This document shows, piece by piece, positions 37,728 to 45,693 of a stretch of 64,000 nucleotides of DNA. Under the pieces are notes generated by a model, which was given only the letters and a program-made list of their open reading frames with translations, was not told where the DNA came from and made no database searches. The DNA is from Microbacterium pullorum (GTDB lineage: Bacteria; Actinomycetota; Actinomycetes; Actinomycetales; Microbacteriaceae): contig NZ_JACSQP010000005.1 in assembly GCF_014836535.1 (NCBI RefSeq), positions 1 through 64,000 of the forward strand. The letters run 5' to 3'. The position numbers were made by a program, and so were the translations under genes. How positions within the stretch are numbered: position 1 is the stretch's first letter; every line of letters begins with the position of its first letter.

Positions 37728-38951
37728 ATGATGGCTTCCAGGCGCGCCGTCTCGCCCGGCGCCCCCCTCAACGCCCCGACGCTCCTGCGCGCACTGCTCG
37801 TCGCGCTCAGCGCGGCCCTCGTCGGTGTCGTCGGCGCCATGGGCGTGCTGGCCGTGCGCATGGCCCGCCGTGTCGTCACGCCGTCGGGTCGCGTGCCCGA
37901 CACGACGATCGTCGATCTCGACACGGCGGCACAGACGATCACGCTCACGCGCACCCCCGACACCGAGCTGCCGGGTCGTTACGGCCTGTTCACGACCGGC
38001 ACCTCCGACTACATCAAACTCGGCTCCGTGCTCTCGGAGGATGACGCCACGGTCAAGCGGAAGCTGCTCACGCACGTGCCCGCCGACGCGCACCTCGCAC
38101 CCGCGGCGGCGTTCAGCGGGTGGTACTTCGACGAGCCGGGCCAGCTGCACCTGCCGTACACACCCGAACTCATCGGCGGCCCGCTCGGCCCGTGTCCGGC
38201 GTGGCTGTTCCCCGCCGGCGAGTCCGCCGACACCTGGGTCATCCAGGTGCACGGGCGCGGCACGACCCGAGCGGAGTGCCTGCGCGCGGTGCCGGTGTTC
38301 CACGAGGCCGGTATCACCTGCCTCCTCGTCTCGTACCGCAATGACGGCGAGGGACCCCGCAGCCGCACCGGCACCTACGCCCTCGGCGCCACCGAATGGC
38401 GCGACGCGGATGCCGCGGTGGGCTTCGCCCGCCGAAGAGGCGCCAAGCGCGTCGTGCTGATGGGATGGTCGATGGGCGGCGCGATCGTGCTGCAGGTCGA
38501 GCTGAACTCGGCCCACCGCGACCTCATCGTCGGCGTCGTGCTGGAGTCCCCGGTGCTGGACTGGCGCATCGTGCTCGGCTACCAGGCCAAGCAGCTGAAG
38601 GTGCCCGCCCCGGTCACCCAGCTCGCGATCGAGGCGTTGCGCACCGAATGGGCGACATCGGTCACCGGCGCCGGCGCGCCCATCCCGTTCGACCGGCTCG
38701 ACGTCGTCGCCCGGGCGGGGGAACTGCGGCATCCGGTGCTCATCCTCCACAGCGACGACGACGGGTTCGTCCCTTCGGACGCCTCGTACGATCTGGTGGT
38801 CGCGCGCCCGGACCTCGTGGAGTTCGAGATCTTCGAGGTGGCCCGCCACACGAAGCTGTGGAACTACGACCAGGACCGCTGGAACGGCCGCATCCTGAAC
38901 TGGCTGCGTGTGCACGGTCTCGCCGCCGTCGCGGCGCCGGCGGGCGACTGA
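37728..38951 (+). CDS. alpha/beta hydrolase, membrane-anchored
   Basis: A 407-aa serine hydrolase. One N-terminal membrane helix (about residues 20-42) anchors it. The alpha/beta fold has an oxyanion region TWVIQVHGRGTTRAE, nucleophile S248 in MGWSMGGA, the acid in LILHSDDDGFVP and a C-terminal His in ARHTKLWN. The substrate is unknown; the family includes esterases and peptidases. Two adjacent ATG codons (37728, 37731) could both start translation, 9-12 nt after TAGAGT. It is divergent from DUF3000 and followed by zapE 40 nt downstream. Confidence 0.87.
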   Translation: MMASRRAVSPGAPLNAPTLLRALLVALSAALVGVVGAMGVLAVRMARRVVTPSGRVPDTTIVDLDTAAQTITLTRTPDTELPGRYGLFTTGTSDYIKLGSVLSEDDATVKRKLLTHVPADAHLAPAAAFSGWYFDEPGQLHLPYTPELIGGPLGPCPAWLFPAGESADTWVIQVHGRGTTRAECLRAVPVFHEAGITCLLVSYRNDGEGPRSRTGTYALGATEWRDADAAVGFARRRGAKRVVLMGWSMGGAIVLQVELNSAHRDLIVGVVLESPVLDWRIVLGYQAKQLKVPAPVTQLAIEALRTEWATSVTGAGAPIPFDRLDVVARAGELRHPVLILHSDDDGFVPSDASYDLVVARPDLVEFEIFEVARHTKLWNYDQDRWNGRILNWLRVHGLAAVAAPAGD

Positions 38952-38991
38952 GCGCGGCCGCCGTCCCTCGGCGCGACTACGATCGACACAC

Positions 38992-40020
38992 ATGACCACC
39001 ACCGGCACGGGCATCGTGCGCCTCAGCGAACGCCAGCCCCACGTGACCGGCGACGAGATGATCGCCTCGCTCGTGCCGCCGCCGCAGTTCGACGGCGCGA
39101 CGTTCGACACCTACCGCGCCGACGCCGCCTACCCGTCGCAGCAGGAGGCGAAGGAGACGCTCACCGCGTTCGCCGGCGGCGGCGCGCCCGCGGCGAAGGG
39201 CGGCCTGTTCCGCCGTGCGAAGAAGACACCCGAGCTCAAGCCCGGCGTGTACCTGGACGGCGGCTTCGGGGTCGGCAAGACCCACCTGCTCGCGGCGATC
39301 TACCACGCGCTGCCCGCGCGGCGGAAGTACTTCGGCTCGTTCATCGAATACACCGCGCTCGTCGGCGCGATCGGCTACCAGAAGACCGTCGAGCTGTTCC
39401 GCGGCGCGGAACTGCTGTGCATCGACGAGTTCGAGCTCGACGACCCGGGCGACACGATGGTGATGACCCGGCTGCTGGGGGAGCTCGTGGCATCCGGCAC
39501 ACGGCTCGCTGCCACCTCCAACACCCCGCCCAATGCGCTGGGCGAGGGGCGCTTCGCCGCGCAGGACTTCCTCCGCGAGATCCACGCGATGTCGGCGAGC
39601 TTCCAGACGCTGCGCATCGACGGCACCGACTACCGGCAGCGCGCCGTCGACGGCCACGCGGTGGTGCTGGGCGACGACGAGTACGCGCGGGCGTTGGCGG
39701 ATGCCGCGGCAGCGGGTGCCGCTTCAGACGACTCGTTCGCCGAGGTGGTCGCCCACCTCGCCACGGTCCACCCGTCCCGCTACATCCGCCTGCTCGACGG
39801 CCTCTCGGTCATCGGGCTGCGCGAGGTCACCCAGCTCGACGACCAGTCGGCGGCGCTGCGGTTCGTCGCGTTCATCGACCGCGCCTACGACGCGCAGATC
39901 CCGATCCGAGCCACCGGCGTCGCCCTCGACCAGGTGTTCGGCGATGAGATGCTCGCCGGCGGGTACCGCAAGAAGTACCTGCGCGCCATCTCGCGACTGG
40001 TGTCCCTCACCCACTCCTGA
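38992..40020 (+). CDS. zapE: cell division protein ZapE (AFG1-like ATPase)
   Basis: A 342-aa P-loop ATPase of the ZapE/AFG1 family. Walker A is GGFGVGKTHLLAAIYH near residue 90 and Walker B is LLCIDEFELDDPGD, with the sensor segment LAATSNTPPNALGEGRF downstream. In proteobacteria ZapE acts on the Z-ring; the actinobacterial role is not established. The ATG at 38992 follows TACGAT (38979-38983 region) by 8 nt with no Shine-Dalgarno, which supports a leaderless transcript. Confidence 0.9.
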   Translation: MTTTGTGIVRLSERQPHVTGDEMIASLVPPPQFDGATFDTYRADAAYPSQQEAKETLTAFAGGGAPAAKGGLFRRAKKTPELKPGVYLDGGFGVGKTHLLAAIYHALPARRKYFGSFIEYTALVGAIGYQKTVELFRGAELLCIDEFELDDPGDTMVMTRLLGELVASGTRLAATSNTPPNALGEGRFAAQDFLREIHAMSASFQTLRIDGTDYRQRAVDGHAVVLGDDEYARALADAAAAGAASDDSFAEVVAHLATVHPSRYIRLLDGLSVIGLREVTQLDDQSAALRFVAFIDRAYDAQIPIRATGVALDQVFGDEMLAGGYRKKYLRAISRLVSLTHS

Positions 40021-40049
40021 GCGTTCCGGCAGGAGGCTCCCGGCGGGGC

Positions 40050-40096
40050 GAAACGTGATGTTTACGCCGGATGCCACCACGTAACGAATCCGAAAC
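40050..40096 (+). promoter_or_regulatory. GlnR-type box upstream of amtB
   Basis: GTAAC (40081-40085), N6, GAAAC (40092-40096) is a perfect GlnR half-box. A weaker element, GAAAC-N6-TTTAC, lies at 40050-40065. After the perfect half-box an approximate CTCAC / GTAAC pair follows with shifted spacing. The site is 112-127 nt upstream of the amtB ATG, the same arrangement as the glnA box at 2342-2379. Confidence 0.65.
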
Positions 40097-40207
40097 ACGA
40101 CCTCACGCTGACAGTAACGGCGCCTGGTGAGACTGGGCGAACACGAAGCGGCCACCCGTACCCACCCGCTGCGTGTCCCTGTCACTGATCAATGTGAGGT
40201 AACACCT

Positions 40208-41434
40208 ATGGACGCACCCGGCAACATCGCCTGGGGGATCATGGCCACCGCGCTCGTGCTTTTCATGACGCCCGGTGTCGCCTTCTTCTACGGCGGTCTG
40301 GTCAAGGCCAAGAGTGTCGTCAGCATGATGATGATGAGCTTCGGAGCGCTCGGACTCATCAGCGTGCTGTGGATTCTCTACGGCTACAACATGAGCGCCG
40401 TCGGGAGCCCGTGGGAGTTCGCGGGCAACCCGCTGAGCGACTTCGCCCTCAGTGGCCTCGCCTCGGGTGAGGATGCCAACACCTCGCTCATCGGCGTCGC
40501 ATTCGGTGCGACCTTCGCCATCATCACCGTCGCGCTCATCTCCGGCGCCATCGCCGACCGCGCCAAGTTCGGCTCGTGGATGCTGTTCGCCGGGCTGTTC
40601 GCGACGATCGTGTACTTCCCGGTGGCCGCCTGGGTCTGGGGCGGGGGCTGGATCTTCAACCTCGGCACGAGCATGGGCTTCGGCACGGAGGTCATCGACT
40701 ACGCCGGCGGCACCGCGGTGCACATCAACGCGGGCGCGGCGGCACTGGCCCTCGCGCTGGTGCTCGGCAAGCGCATCGGCTTCCAGAAGGGCATCCACAA
40801 GCCGCACAACGTGCCGCTGGTGATGCTGGGTGCGGCCATCCTCTGGTTCGGCTGGTTCGGCTTCAACGCCGGCGCCGAGTGGCTGTCTGAGGACATGGGC
40901 GGTGTGGGCCTCATCGGCATCAACACGCTCGGCGCCACCGCGGCCGCGGTGCTCGGCTGGGTCATCGTGGAGAAGCTCAAGGACGGCAAGGCCACCTCGA
41001 TCGGTGCCGCCTCCGGCGCCGTTGCGGGCCTCGTCGCCATCACGCCCGCCTGCGCCAACCTGTCGCCCGGCTGGGCACTGCTGCTCGGCGTCATCGCCGG
41101 TGCGGCCTGCGCCATGGCGATCGAGCTGAAGTGGAAGCTCGGCTTCGACGACTCGCTCGACGTCGTCGGCATCCACCTGGTCGGTGGCCTCATCGGCACG
41201 ATCTACCTCGGCTTCTTCGCCACCGAGACCGGCCTGTTCGTCGGCGGCAACGCCGAGCAGCTGATCCTCCAGGTGATCGCCGCACTGGGTGTCATGGTCT
41301 ACTCCTTCGTCGTCGCCGGCATCCTCGGCTTCGCGATCCAGAAGACCCTCGGGTTCCGCATCAAGAACGAGGACGAGATCGCCGGTGTCGACACGGTCGT
41401 GCACGGCGAGGAGGGCTACGCCCTGGTCGACTGA
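40208..41434 (+). CDS. amtB: ammonium transporter (Amt family)
   Basis: Inner-membrane ammonium channel/transporter, trimeric, with about eleven helices. The 408-aa protein has the twin pore histidines H172 (GGTAVHINAGAAALALA) and H323 (VVGIHLVGGLIG). The N-terminal extracytoplasmic start and the signature region IGFQKGIHKPHNVPLVMLGAAILWFGWFGFNAG (read in two parts) are typical. The ATG at 40208 follows GAGG about 10 nt upstream. A GlnR-type box precedes it, so expression should rise under nitrogen limitation. No glnK or glnD follows, unlike many actinobacteria; a hairpin at 41458-41491 ends the unit. Confidence 0.95.
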   Translation: MDAPGNIAWGIMATALVLFMTPGVAFFYGGLVKAKSVVSMMMMSFGALGLISVLWILYGYNMSAVGSPWEFAGNPLSDFALSGLASGEDANTSLIGVAFGATFAIITVALISGAIADRAKFGSWMLFAGLFATIVYFPVAAWVWGGGWIFNLGTSMGFGTEVIDYAGGTAVHINAGAAALALALVLGKRIGFQKGIHKPHNVPLVMLGAAILWFGWFGFNAGAEWLSEDMGGVGLIGINTLGATAAAVLGWVIVEKLKDGKATSIGAASGAVAGLVAITPACANLSPGWALLLGVIAGAACAMAIELKWKLGFDDSLDVVGIHLVGGLIGTIYLGFFATETGLFVGGNAEQLILQVIAALGVMVYSFVVAGILGFAIQKTLGFRIKNEDEIAGVDTVVHGEEGYALVD

Positions 41435-41457
41435 CCGGGTTCCGCCCACACAGCATG

Positions 41458-41491
41458 CAGGGGCGTCGCGGCTACGGCCGCGGCGCCCCTG
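41458..41491 (+). terminator. terminator hairpin after amtB
   Basis: CAGGGGCG-t-CGCGG pairs with CCGCG-g-CGCCCCTG around the loop CTACGG: 13 pairs with one mismatch, 24 nt after the amtB stop. No U tract. Confidence 0.6.
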
Positions 41492-41539
41492 TCGCGTGCG
41501 GCGTGTCGCGGGGTACAGGTCGCCCCCAGCCGCCGACCG

Positions 41540-41703
41540 CCCGGTTCGGGGCGCGTACTGGGAACCGAACCCGCCGTGTGCCCGGTTCGGGGCGCGTAAC
41601 GGGAACCGAACCCGCCTCACGCCCGGTTCGGGGCGCGTATTGGGAACCGAACCCGCCGTGTGCCCGGTTCGGGGCGCGTAACGGGAACCGAACCAGCCCC
41701 GAG
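41540..41703. repeat. four tandem 41-bp repeats
   Basis: Units start at 41540, 41581, 41622 and 41663, each beginning CCCGGTTCGGGGCGCGTA. A two-base variable position (CT, AC, TT, AC) follows, then GGGAACCGAACC. Units alternate, 1 and 3 (ending GTGTG) differing from 2 (ending TCACG); the last unit diverges in its final bases. Each unit is itself an inverted repeat (GGTTC...GAACC). The 41-bp period is not a multiple of three, so it is not a protein repeat. Confidence 0.9.
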
Positions 41704-41821
41704 GGAATGCGCCGCGAGGCATCCGCCGTCGACGCGTCGGTCTTCGCTCGAGTTGCCGGCGAGCTGCAGCGACGCAACGGCTCGAAGCCGACCCGCTGAG
41801 CGCAACACGGCGCGGGGGGCC

Positions 41822-42379
41822 TCAACGCACCGCCGCGAACACGCCCGTGACCAGCAGGGTGATGATCGTCGTCCAGCCGACGATCGCCAGCGCCTGCCAG
41901 AACAGGATGCGCGCGCGGCCGACGCCCGATGCCGCGAGCATCGTCGCGGTGAACTGCGTCGGAAGCAGCAGCGGGCCGAGCAGGCTGACGCCCGGCACCC
42001 CGTAACGGTCCAGCGCGCGCAGGAACTTCTCGCGTCGCGCCGACACGGGCGCGGCTGCCGTCGCGGGCTCGATGGGGGTGGCATCCGCGAATGAGCCCGC
42101 GCCGCCCACCGTCGTGCGTGCCGCCGACCGCTGCCGGTGACGGGTGACGACTGCCTGCCGCGCGCCGGCACCGGCGAGCACGAGCACCGCGACACAGGCG
42201 AAATTGCCCACGATCGCGGCGATCGCCGCGACGACGGGGTGGATGCCGCCGACGATCCCGATCACGGCCGCTCCCTCGCCTTCGACGAACGGGATGGCGC
42301 CGGCGAGCGCGATGATGAGGGGCTGGAGGAGTTCGGGGACACGTGCCACCAGGTCTTGGAAGCCGTCGATGAGGTTCAT
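41822..42379 (-). CDS. small multi-pass membrane protein, putative small multidrug efflux/DedA-like
   Basis: A 185-aa protein with about four hydrophobic segments: LIIALAGAIPFVEGEGAAVIGIV (with a buried acidic patch EGEG), HPVVAAIAAIVGNFACVAVLVLAG, SLLGPLLLPTQFTATMLAASG and ALAIVGWTTIITLLVTGVFA. A basic, Ser/Thr-rich loop separates the two halves. Actinobacterial homologues are often labelled small multidrug efflux protein, without proof. ATG 42379 is chosen because it precedes the first conserved-looking residues; Met at 42406 is possible. The divergent two-component system might regulate it. Confidence 0.65.
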   Translation of the reverse strand: MNLIDGFQDLVARVPELLQPLIIALAGAIPFVEGEGAAVIGIVGGIHPVVAAIAAIVGNFACVAVLVLAGAGARQAVVTRHRQRSAARTTVGGAGSFADATPIEPATAAAPVSARREKFLRALDRYGVPGVSLLGPLLLPTQFTATMLAASGVGRARILFWQALAIVGWTTIITLLVTGVFAAVR

Positions 42380-42490
42380 GGCTTCAGTCCACCGGGCGGT
42401 CGACATACCCGGAAGTGTCGGTCCGTCACCGGGATCCGTGCCGATCGCACGACGCGATCGTGACATCTGTCATGACCATATGGTGGACGG

Positions 42491-43711
42491 ATGCCCGTAC
42501 CCCCCGTCGCACCGGATGCCGCCTCCATCGCCGCAGCCCGCGGTGCCCGCACCCTCACCCGTGGGGTGTCCGCGACCTGGTGGTACACGCTCTCGGCGGT
42601 CGTCTTCTTCGAGTTCTTCCTGCTCCTGCTCTGGATCGGCACGCTGTCGGGCACTGGCCTGGGGGACCCCGAACTGGCGACCGTCGTCGCCGGTGGTCTG
42701 GTGTGGCTGGCGTCGTCGGGGTGGCTGCTCACCCGCTACCGCCACCACGTCGATGAAGCTGCAGCGCTCAGCCTCGGCACCGTGCTCCCGCTGGGCGTCG
42801 CCGCAGCCTACGGGCTGGCCGCCGGGCTCGCCTCAGGGCTGTGGAGCATCGCCCTCTTCCCCCTGGCACAGTCGCTCATGCTGCTCGGCTGGCCCCGCGG
42901 CATCCGCCTGCGCGTCATGACCGCAGTGACGCTGGTGCTCGCCGCCGCCTGGTTCGTCGACTCCCGCGGCGGCTTCAGTGCCGTCGGGACGGCGGGCGAG
43001 GAGGTGAACTGGGTGCTCGTGGGCGTCTACACGACGTTGGTCCCTCCCATGACGGTCATGTCGCTGTGGTGGTGGGACGTGCTCATCGCCCTGGACCGCG
43101 CGCGCCTGTCGGAAGCCAGACTGGCCGCCACGCAGGAGCGCCTGCGCGTCGCGACGGACGTGCACGATCTGCAGGGCCACCACCTGCAGGTCATCGCGTT
43201 GCAGCTCGAGCTGGCCGAGCGCCTGATGCCCTCCGATCCCGACGCCGCCGTGCAGCAGCTGCGGGCTGCGCGCGCGAGTGTCGCCGACGCACAGCAGGGG
43301 ACGAGGGACCTCGCCACCCGGTTCCGTACCGCAGCGCTGGACGAGGAGATCGCGAACGCCGCCGACCTGCTGCGCGCAGCGGGCGCGAGCGTGGAGGTGT
43401 CGATCGGCCGCAGCGTCGAGAGCGCGCCGGCGGACGTGTTCGCGCCCGTCATCCGAGAGACCACCACCAACGCTCTGCGGCACGGCGGCGGGGGATGGGC
43501 GCGACTGTCGCTGGCGCGGGACGGCGCCCAGTGGCGCTACGAGATCACCAACGACGCAGCCGCTGCGGCTGACTCGGCGACCACGGGTTCGGGTCTCGAC
43601 GGGTTGGCGCGACGGGCAGCCGATGCCGGTGGCCGGCTGGAAGTCCAGCGCACCGACGACCGATTCCGCCTCGCGCTGACCGTGCCGGTCGATAAGGCCG
43701 GTGCCCGATGA
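42491..43711 (+). CDS. sensor histidine kinase (HisKA_3 type)
   Basis: A 406-aa membrane sensor kinase. Five to six hydrophobic helices span about residues 28-190 (for example YTLSAVVFFEFFLLLLWIG). The HisKA_3 dimerisation helix carries H225 in ATDVHDLQGHHLQVIALQLE. The ATPase domain has the N box RETTTNALRHGGG and a glycine box GSGLDGLARRA. The layout resembles DesK-type kinases whose membrane part senses lipid state, but the signal is unknown. TATGGT (42479-42484) lies 6 nt before the ATG, suggesting a leaderless message. It overlaps its response regulator by 4 nt. Confidence 0.9.
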   Translation: MPVPPVAPDAASIAAARGARTLTRGVSATWWYTLSAVVFFEFFLLLLWIGTLSGTGLGDPELATVVAGGLVWLASSGWLLTRYRHHVDEAAALSLGTVLPLGVAAAYGLAAGLASGLWSIALFPLAQSLMLLGWPRGIRLRVMTAVTLVLAAAWFVDSRGGFSAVGTAGEEVNWVLVGVYTTLVPPMTVMSLWWWDVLIALDRARLSEARLAATQERLRVATDVHDLQGHHLQVIALQLELAERLMPSDPDAAVQQLRAARASVADAQQGTRDLATRFRTAALDEEIANAADLLRAAGASVEVSIGRSVESAPADVFAPVIRETTTNALRHGGGGWARLSLARDGAQWRYEITNDAAAAADSATTGSGLDGLARRAADAGGRLEVQRTDDRFRLALTVPVDKAGAR

Positions 43712-44310
43712 TCCGCGTGCTCCTCGCCGACGACGAGGCGATGATCCGCTCCGCGCTCGCGGCGCTGCTACGGCTCGAGGAGGACATCGAGGTGGTGGCG
43801 GAATGCGCCGACGGGGCGGAGGCCCTCGAGACGGCGATCCGGCTCCAGCCCGATGTGTGTCTGCTCGACCTCGAGATGCCGCACCTGGACGGGGTCGAGG
43901 TGGCGGCCCGGCTGCACCGCACGGTGGCGACCCGCTGCATCGTCGTGACCCGCCATGCCCGGCCAGGAGTGCTGCGTCGGGCACTGGCATCCGGAGTCGT
44001 CGGTTTCCTTCCCAAGTCGCGGGGGGCGGGCGAAGTGGCCGACGTCATCCGTCGGGTCGTCGCCGGCGCCCGCTATGTCGACCCCGAGGTGGCCGCCGAT
44101 GCCCTCAGCGCCGAGCGGTCGCCGCTGACCGACCGCGAACTCGACGTGCTGCGTGCGGGCCGTCGCGGCGAGACGACCGGACACATCGCGCGCACGCTGT
44201 CGCTGGCGCCGGGCACCGTGCGCAACCACGTCTCGGCGATCCTCGCGAAGCTCGGGCTCGATACCCGACAGCAGGCGGTCTTCCTGGCGGAGGAGCGTGG
44301 CTGGCTCTGA
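43708..44310 (+). CDS. LuxR/NarL-type response regulator
   Basis: A 200-aa response regulator paired with the upstream kinase. The receiver domain has acidic residues D8-D9 in VLLADDEAMI, phosphorylatable D54 in VCLLDLEMPH, and the conserved Thr/Lys region TRHARPGV...GFLPKSR. The C-terminal DNA-binding domain reads LTDRELDVLRAGRRGETTGH then IARTLSLAPGTVRNHVSAIL. ATG 43708 overlaps the kinase stop (ATGA). Targets are not known; the divergent membrane protein gene at 41822-42379 is the nearest candidate. Confidence 0.93.
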   Translation: MIRVLLADDEAMIRSALAALLRLEEDIEVVAECADGAEALETAIRLQPDVCLLDLEMPHLDGVEVAARLHRTVATRCIVVTRHARPGVLRRALASGVVGFLPKSRGAGEVADVIRRVVAGARYVDPEVAADALSAERSPLTDRELDVLRAGRRGETTGHIARTLSLAPGTVRNHVSAILAKLGLDTRQQAVFLAEERGWL

Positions 44311-44334
44311 GCCGTCACGCGACGTCGTCGCAAT

Positions 44335-44362
44335 GAAGAAGACCCCCGGCGAACCGGGGGTC
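44335..44362 (-). terminator. terminator of tRNA-Val(CAC)
   Basis: On the minus strand GACCCCCGG-TTCG-CCGGGGGTC is followed by TTCTTC, 4 nt after the tRNA CCA end. A 9-bp stem with a stable TTCG tetraloop. On the plus strand it could also end the response-regulator transcript. Confidence 0.85.
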
Positions 44363-44365
44363 TCA

Positions 44366-44441
44366 TGGTGGGCGATACCAGACTCGAACTGATGACCTCT
44401 TCCGTGTGAAGGAAGCGCGCTACCAACTGCGCCAATCGCCC
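44366..44441 (-). tRNA. tRNA-Val (anticodon CAC)
   Basis: Minus-strand cloverleaf: acceptor GGGCGAT pairs with ATCGCCC. The anticodon arm CTTCC-TTCACAC-GGAAG gives CAC. The T arm contains GTTCGAGTC. Discriminator A is followed by an encoded CCA (44368-44366). Confidence 0.95.
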
Positions 44442-44589
44442 GTCGCCCCGAGGGGCCTCAACGAGCATACCGGATGCCGGGATGCGCTTCGAACCATCGG
44501 GCCGAGACACGCGCGGGGCGCGCCTGGTTTTGCACTCGGCTCAGACTCGGCTAAAGTCATTCAAGTGCCGGAGCGATCCGGTGCGAAAT

Positions 44590-44662
44590 GCGGATGTAGC
44601 GCAGTTGGTAGCGCACAACCTTGCCAAGGTTGGGGTCGCGAGTTCGAGTCTCGTCATCCGCT
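44590..44662 (+). tRNA. tRNA-Gly (anticodon GCC)
   Basis: Acceptor GCGGATG pairs with CATCCGC. The anticodon arm CAACC-TTGCCAA-GGTTG gives GCC; the T arm contains GTTCGAGTC. The discriminator is U, as expected for glycine, and CCA is not encoded. Confidence 0.96.
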
Positions 44663-44715
44663 CGAGTGTAGGGATCCTCTTCGGAGGATCCTTGGCACGT
44701 GGGGTCAAACCACAC

Positions 44716-44789
44716 GGTGGCGTGGCCGAGCGGCTAGGCACCGGCCTGCAAAGCCGTTTACACGGGTTCGAATCCCGTCGCCACCTCCA
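44716..44789 (+). tRNA. tRNA-Cys (anticodon GCA)
   Basis: Acceptor GGTGGCG pairs with CGCCACC, the anticodon loop CTGCAAA gives GCA, and the T arm contains GGTTCGAATCC. Discriminator U and an encoded CCA follow. Confidence 0.96.
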
Positions 44790-44812
44790 CTCACAACTCA
44801 AGAGCCCTTTGG

Positions 44813-44887
44813 GCGCGATTGGCGCAGCGGTAGCGCGCTTCCCTGACACGGAAGAGGTCACTGGTTCGATCCCAGTATCGCGCACCA
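44813..44887 (+). tRNA. tRNA-Val (anticodon GAC)
   Basis: Acceptor GCGCGAT pairs with ATCGCGC. The anticodon arm CTTCC-CTGACAC-GGAAG gives GAC. Discriminator A and encoded CCA. Its body closely resembles the minus-strand tRNA-Val(CAC), suggesting a local duplication with inversion and anticodon divergence. Confidence 0.96.
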
Positions 44888-44890
44888 CGG

Positions 44891-44917
44891 AAAACCCCCG
44901 GTTCGCCGGGGGTTTTT
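44891..44917 (+). terminator. terminator of the tRNA cluster
   Basis: AAAACCCCCGG-TTCG-CCGGGGGTTTT, an 11-bp stem with TTCG tetraloop followed by T, starts 3 nt after the tRNA-Val(GAC) CCA. Classical rho-independent form. Confidence 0.9.
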
Positions 44918-44939
44918 GCTTTCCCGGACCCACCCCGCG

Positions 44940-45005
44940 CGAGAAGCCACATTCCGGTTGAGACACCGCGCGATGCGTGATGTCTCAACCGGAAAGTGGT
45001 GTGTC
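44940..45005. repeat. long palindromic intergenic repeat, copy 3
   Basis: Begins CGAGAAGCCACATTCCGG and ends CCGGAAAGTGGTGTGTC, with the inner pair TTGAGACACC / TGATGTCTCAA. It has the same plan as 13131-13199 and 13435-13501 but is more diverged at its right end. It follows the tRNA terminator by 22 bp. Confidence 0.75.
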
Positions 45006-45109
45006 AGCGAAGGGCGGCGGATGCCGCGCCGGATGCGGCGGCGGATGCGACCGACGCCGGCGTGACCGGGCGGATGTCGCGCCGAAAACGGCGGGGCTAG
45101 GCTCGGCCC

Positions 45110-45631
45110 ATGGCACACCTCGTCCTCACCGTCGTCGGCGATGACCGCACCGGTCTCGTCCGCGCCCTCGCCGACACCGTCGCCGCTCACGGCGGCAACT
45201 GGGAGCGCAGCGAACTGGCGGAGCTGGCCGGCGCCTTCGCCGGGGTCGTCGTGGTCAGCGTGCCCGACGCCGAGGAGATGGCTCTCACCTCCGCCCTGCG
45301 CAGCCTGGAGGGTCTGCTGCGCGTCACGACGCACACCGGGGTGGATCCCACGGCATCCGAGGCAGACGGTGCGAGCCACGTCACCTTCGAGGTGATGGGC
45401 AACGACCGACCCGGCATCGTCCGTGACGTCACCGCGACGCTCGAGGCGTGTGGGCTCAGCATCGATGCACTCACCAGTCGCACCGTCGCCGCGCCGATGT
45501 CCGGCGGCACGCTGTTCGAGGCGACCGTCGCTGTGCGCGTACCCGCCGACGTCGACGTCACGACCGTCGTGTCCGCGCTCGAGCAGCTCGCGAGCGAGAT
45601 TCAGGTCGACATCACGGTCGGGGACGGCTAG
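45110..45631 (+). CDS. tandem ACT-domain protein (GcvR-like)
   Basis: A 173-aa protein made of two ACT domains: VLTVVGDDRTGLVRALADTV at the start and VTFEVMGNDRPGIVRDVTAT from about residue 87. The D-R-x-G-[LI]-V turn typical of ligand-binding ACT folds occurs in both. This resembles GcvR and other amino-acid-sensing regulators; the actual ligand is unknown. TAGGCT (45098-45103) sits 6 nt before the ATG, so the mRNA is probably leaderless. It is followed by a small membrane protein gene. Confidence 0.85.
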   Translation: MAHLVLTVVGDDRTGLVRALADTVAAHGGNWERSELAELAGAFAGVVVVSVPDAEEMALTSALRSLEGLLRVTTHTGVDPTASEADGASHVTFEVMGNDRPGIVRDVTATLEACGLSIDALTSRTVAAPMSGGTLFEATVAVRVPADVDVTTVVSALEQLASEIQVDITVGDG

Positions 45632-45693
45632 CACATCTCGCGAATGGCTGCACTTGGCTAGCATCAGTAGTTGGTTCTCCACGGAGGTAGTCA

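Larger units (their letters stand above)
41435..41821. other. intergenic region with terminator and tandem repeats
   Basis: Between amtB and a minus-strand membrane protein gene this 387-bp stretch holds the amtB hairpin, a 4 x 41-bp tandem array (41540-41703) and a 31-codon frame at 41707-41799 with no supporting evidence. Frames through the array are repeat artefacts. Confidence 0.65.

Noticed and set aside
41540..41703. Short regularly spaced repeats as a CRISPR array
   Set aside because: Units are contiguous with no unique spacers, and there are no cas genes in the window.
41707..41799. A 30-residue ORF after the tandem repeats preceded by GAGGGA
   Set aside because: No family resemblance, no promoter and no context; the frame simply stays open from the repeats.
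44366..44917. tRNA cluster as an integrated-element attachment site
   Set aside because: No integrase, no duplicated tRNA 3' end and ordinary genes on both sides.
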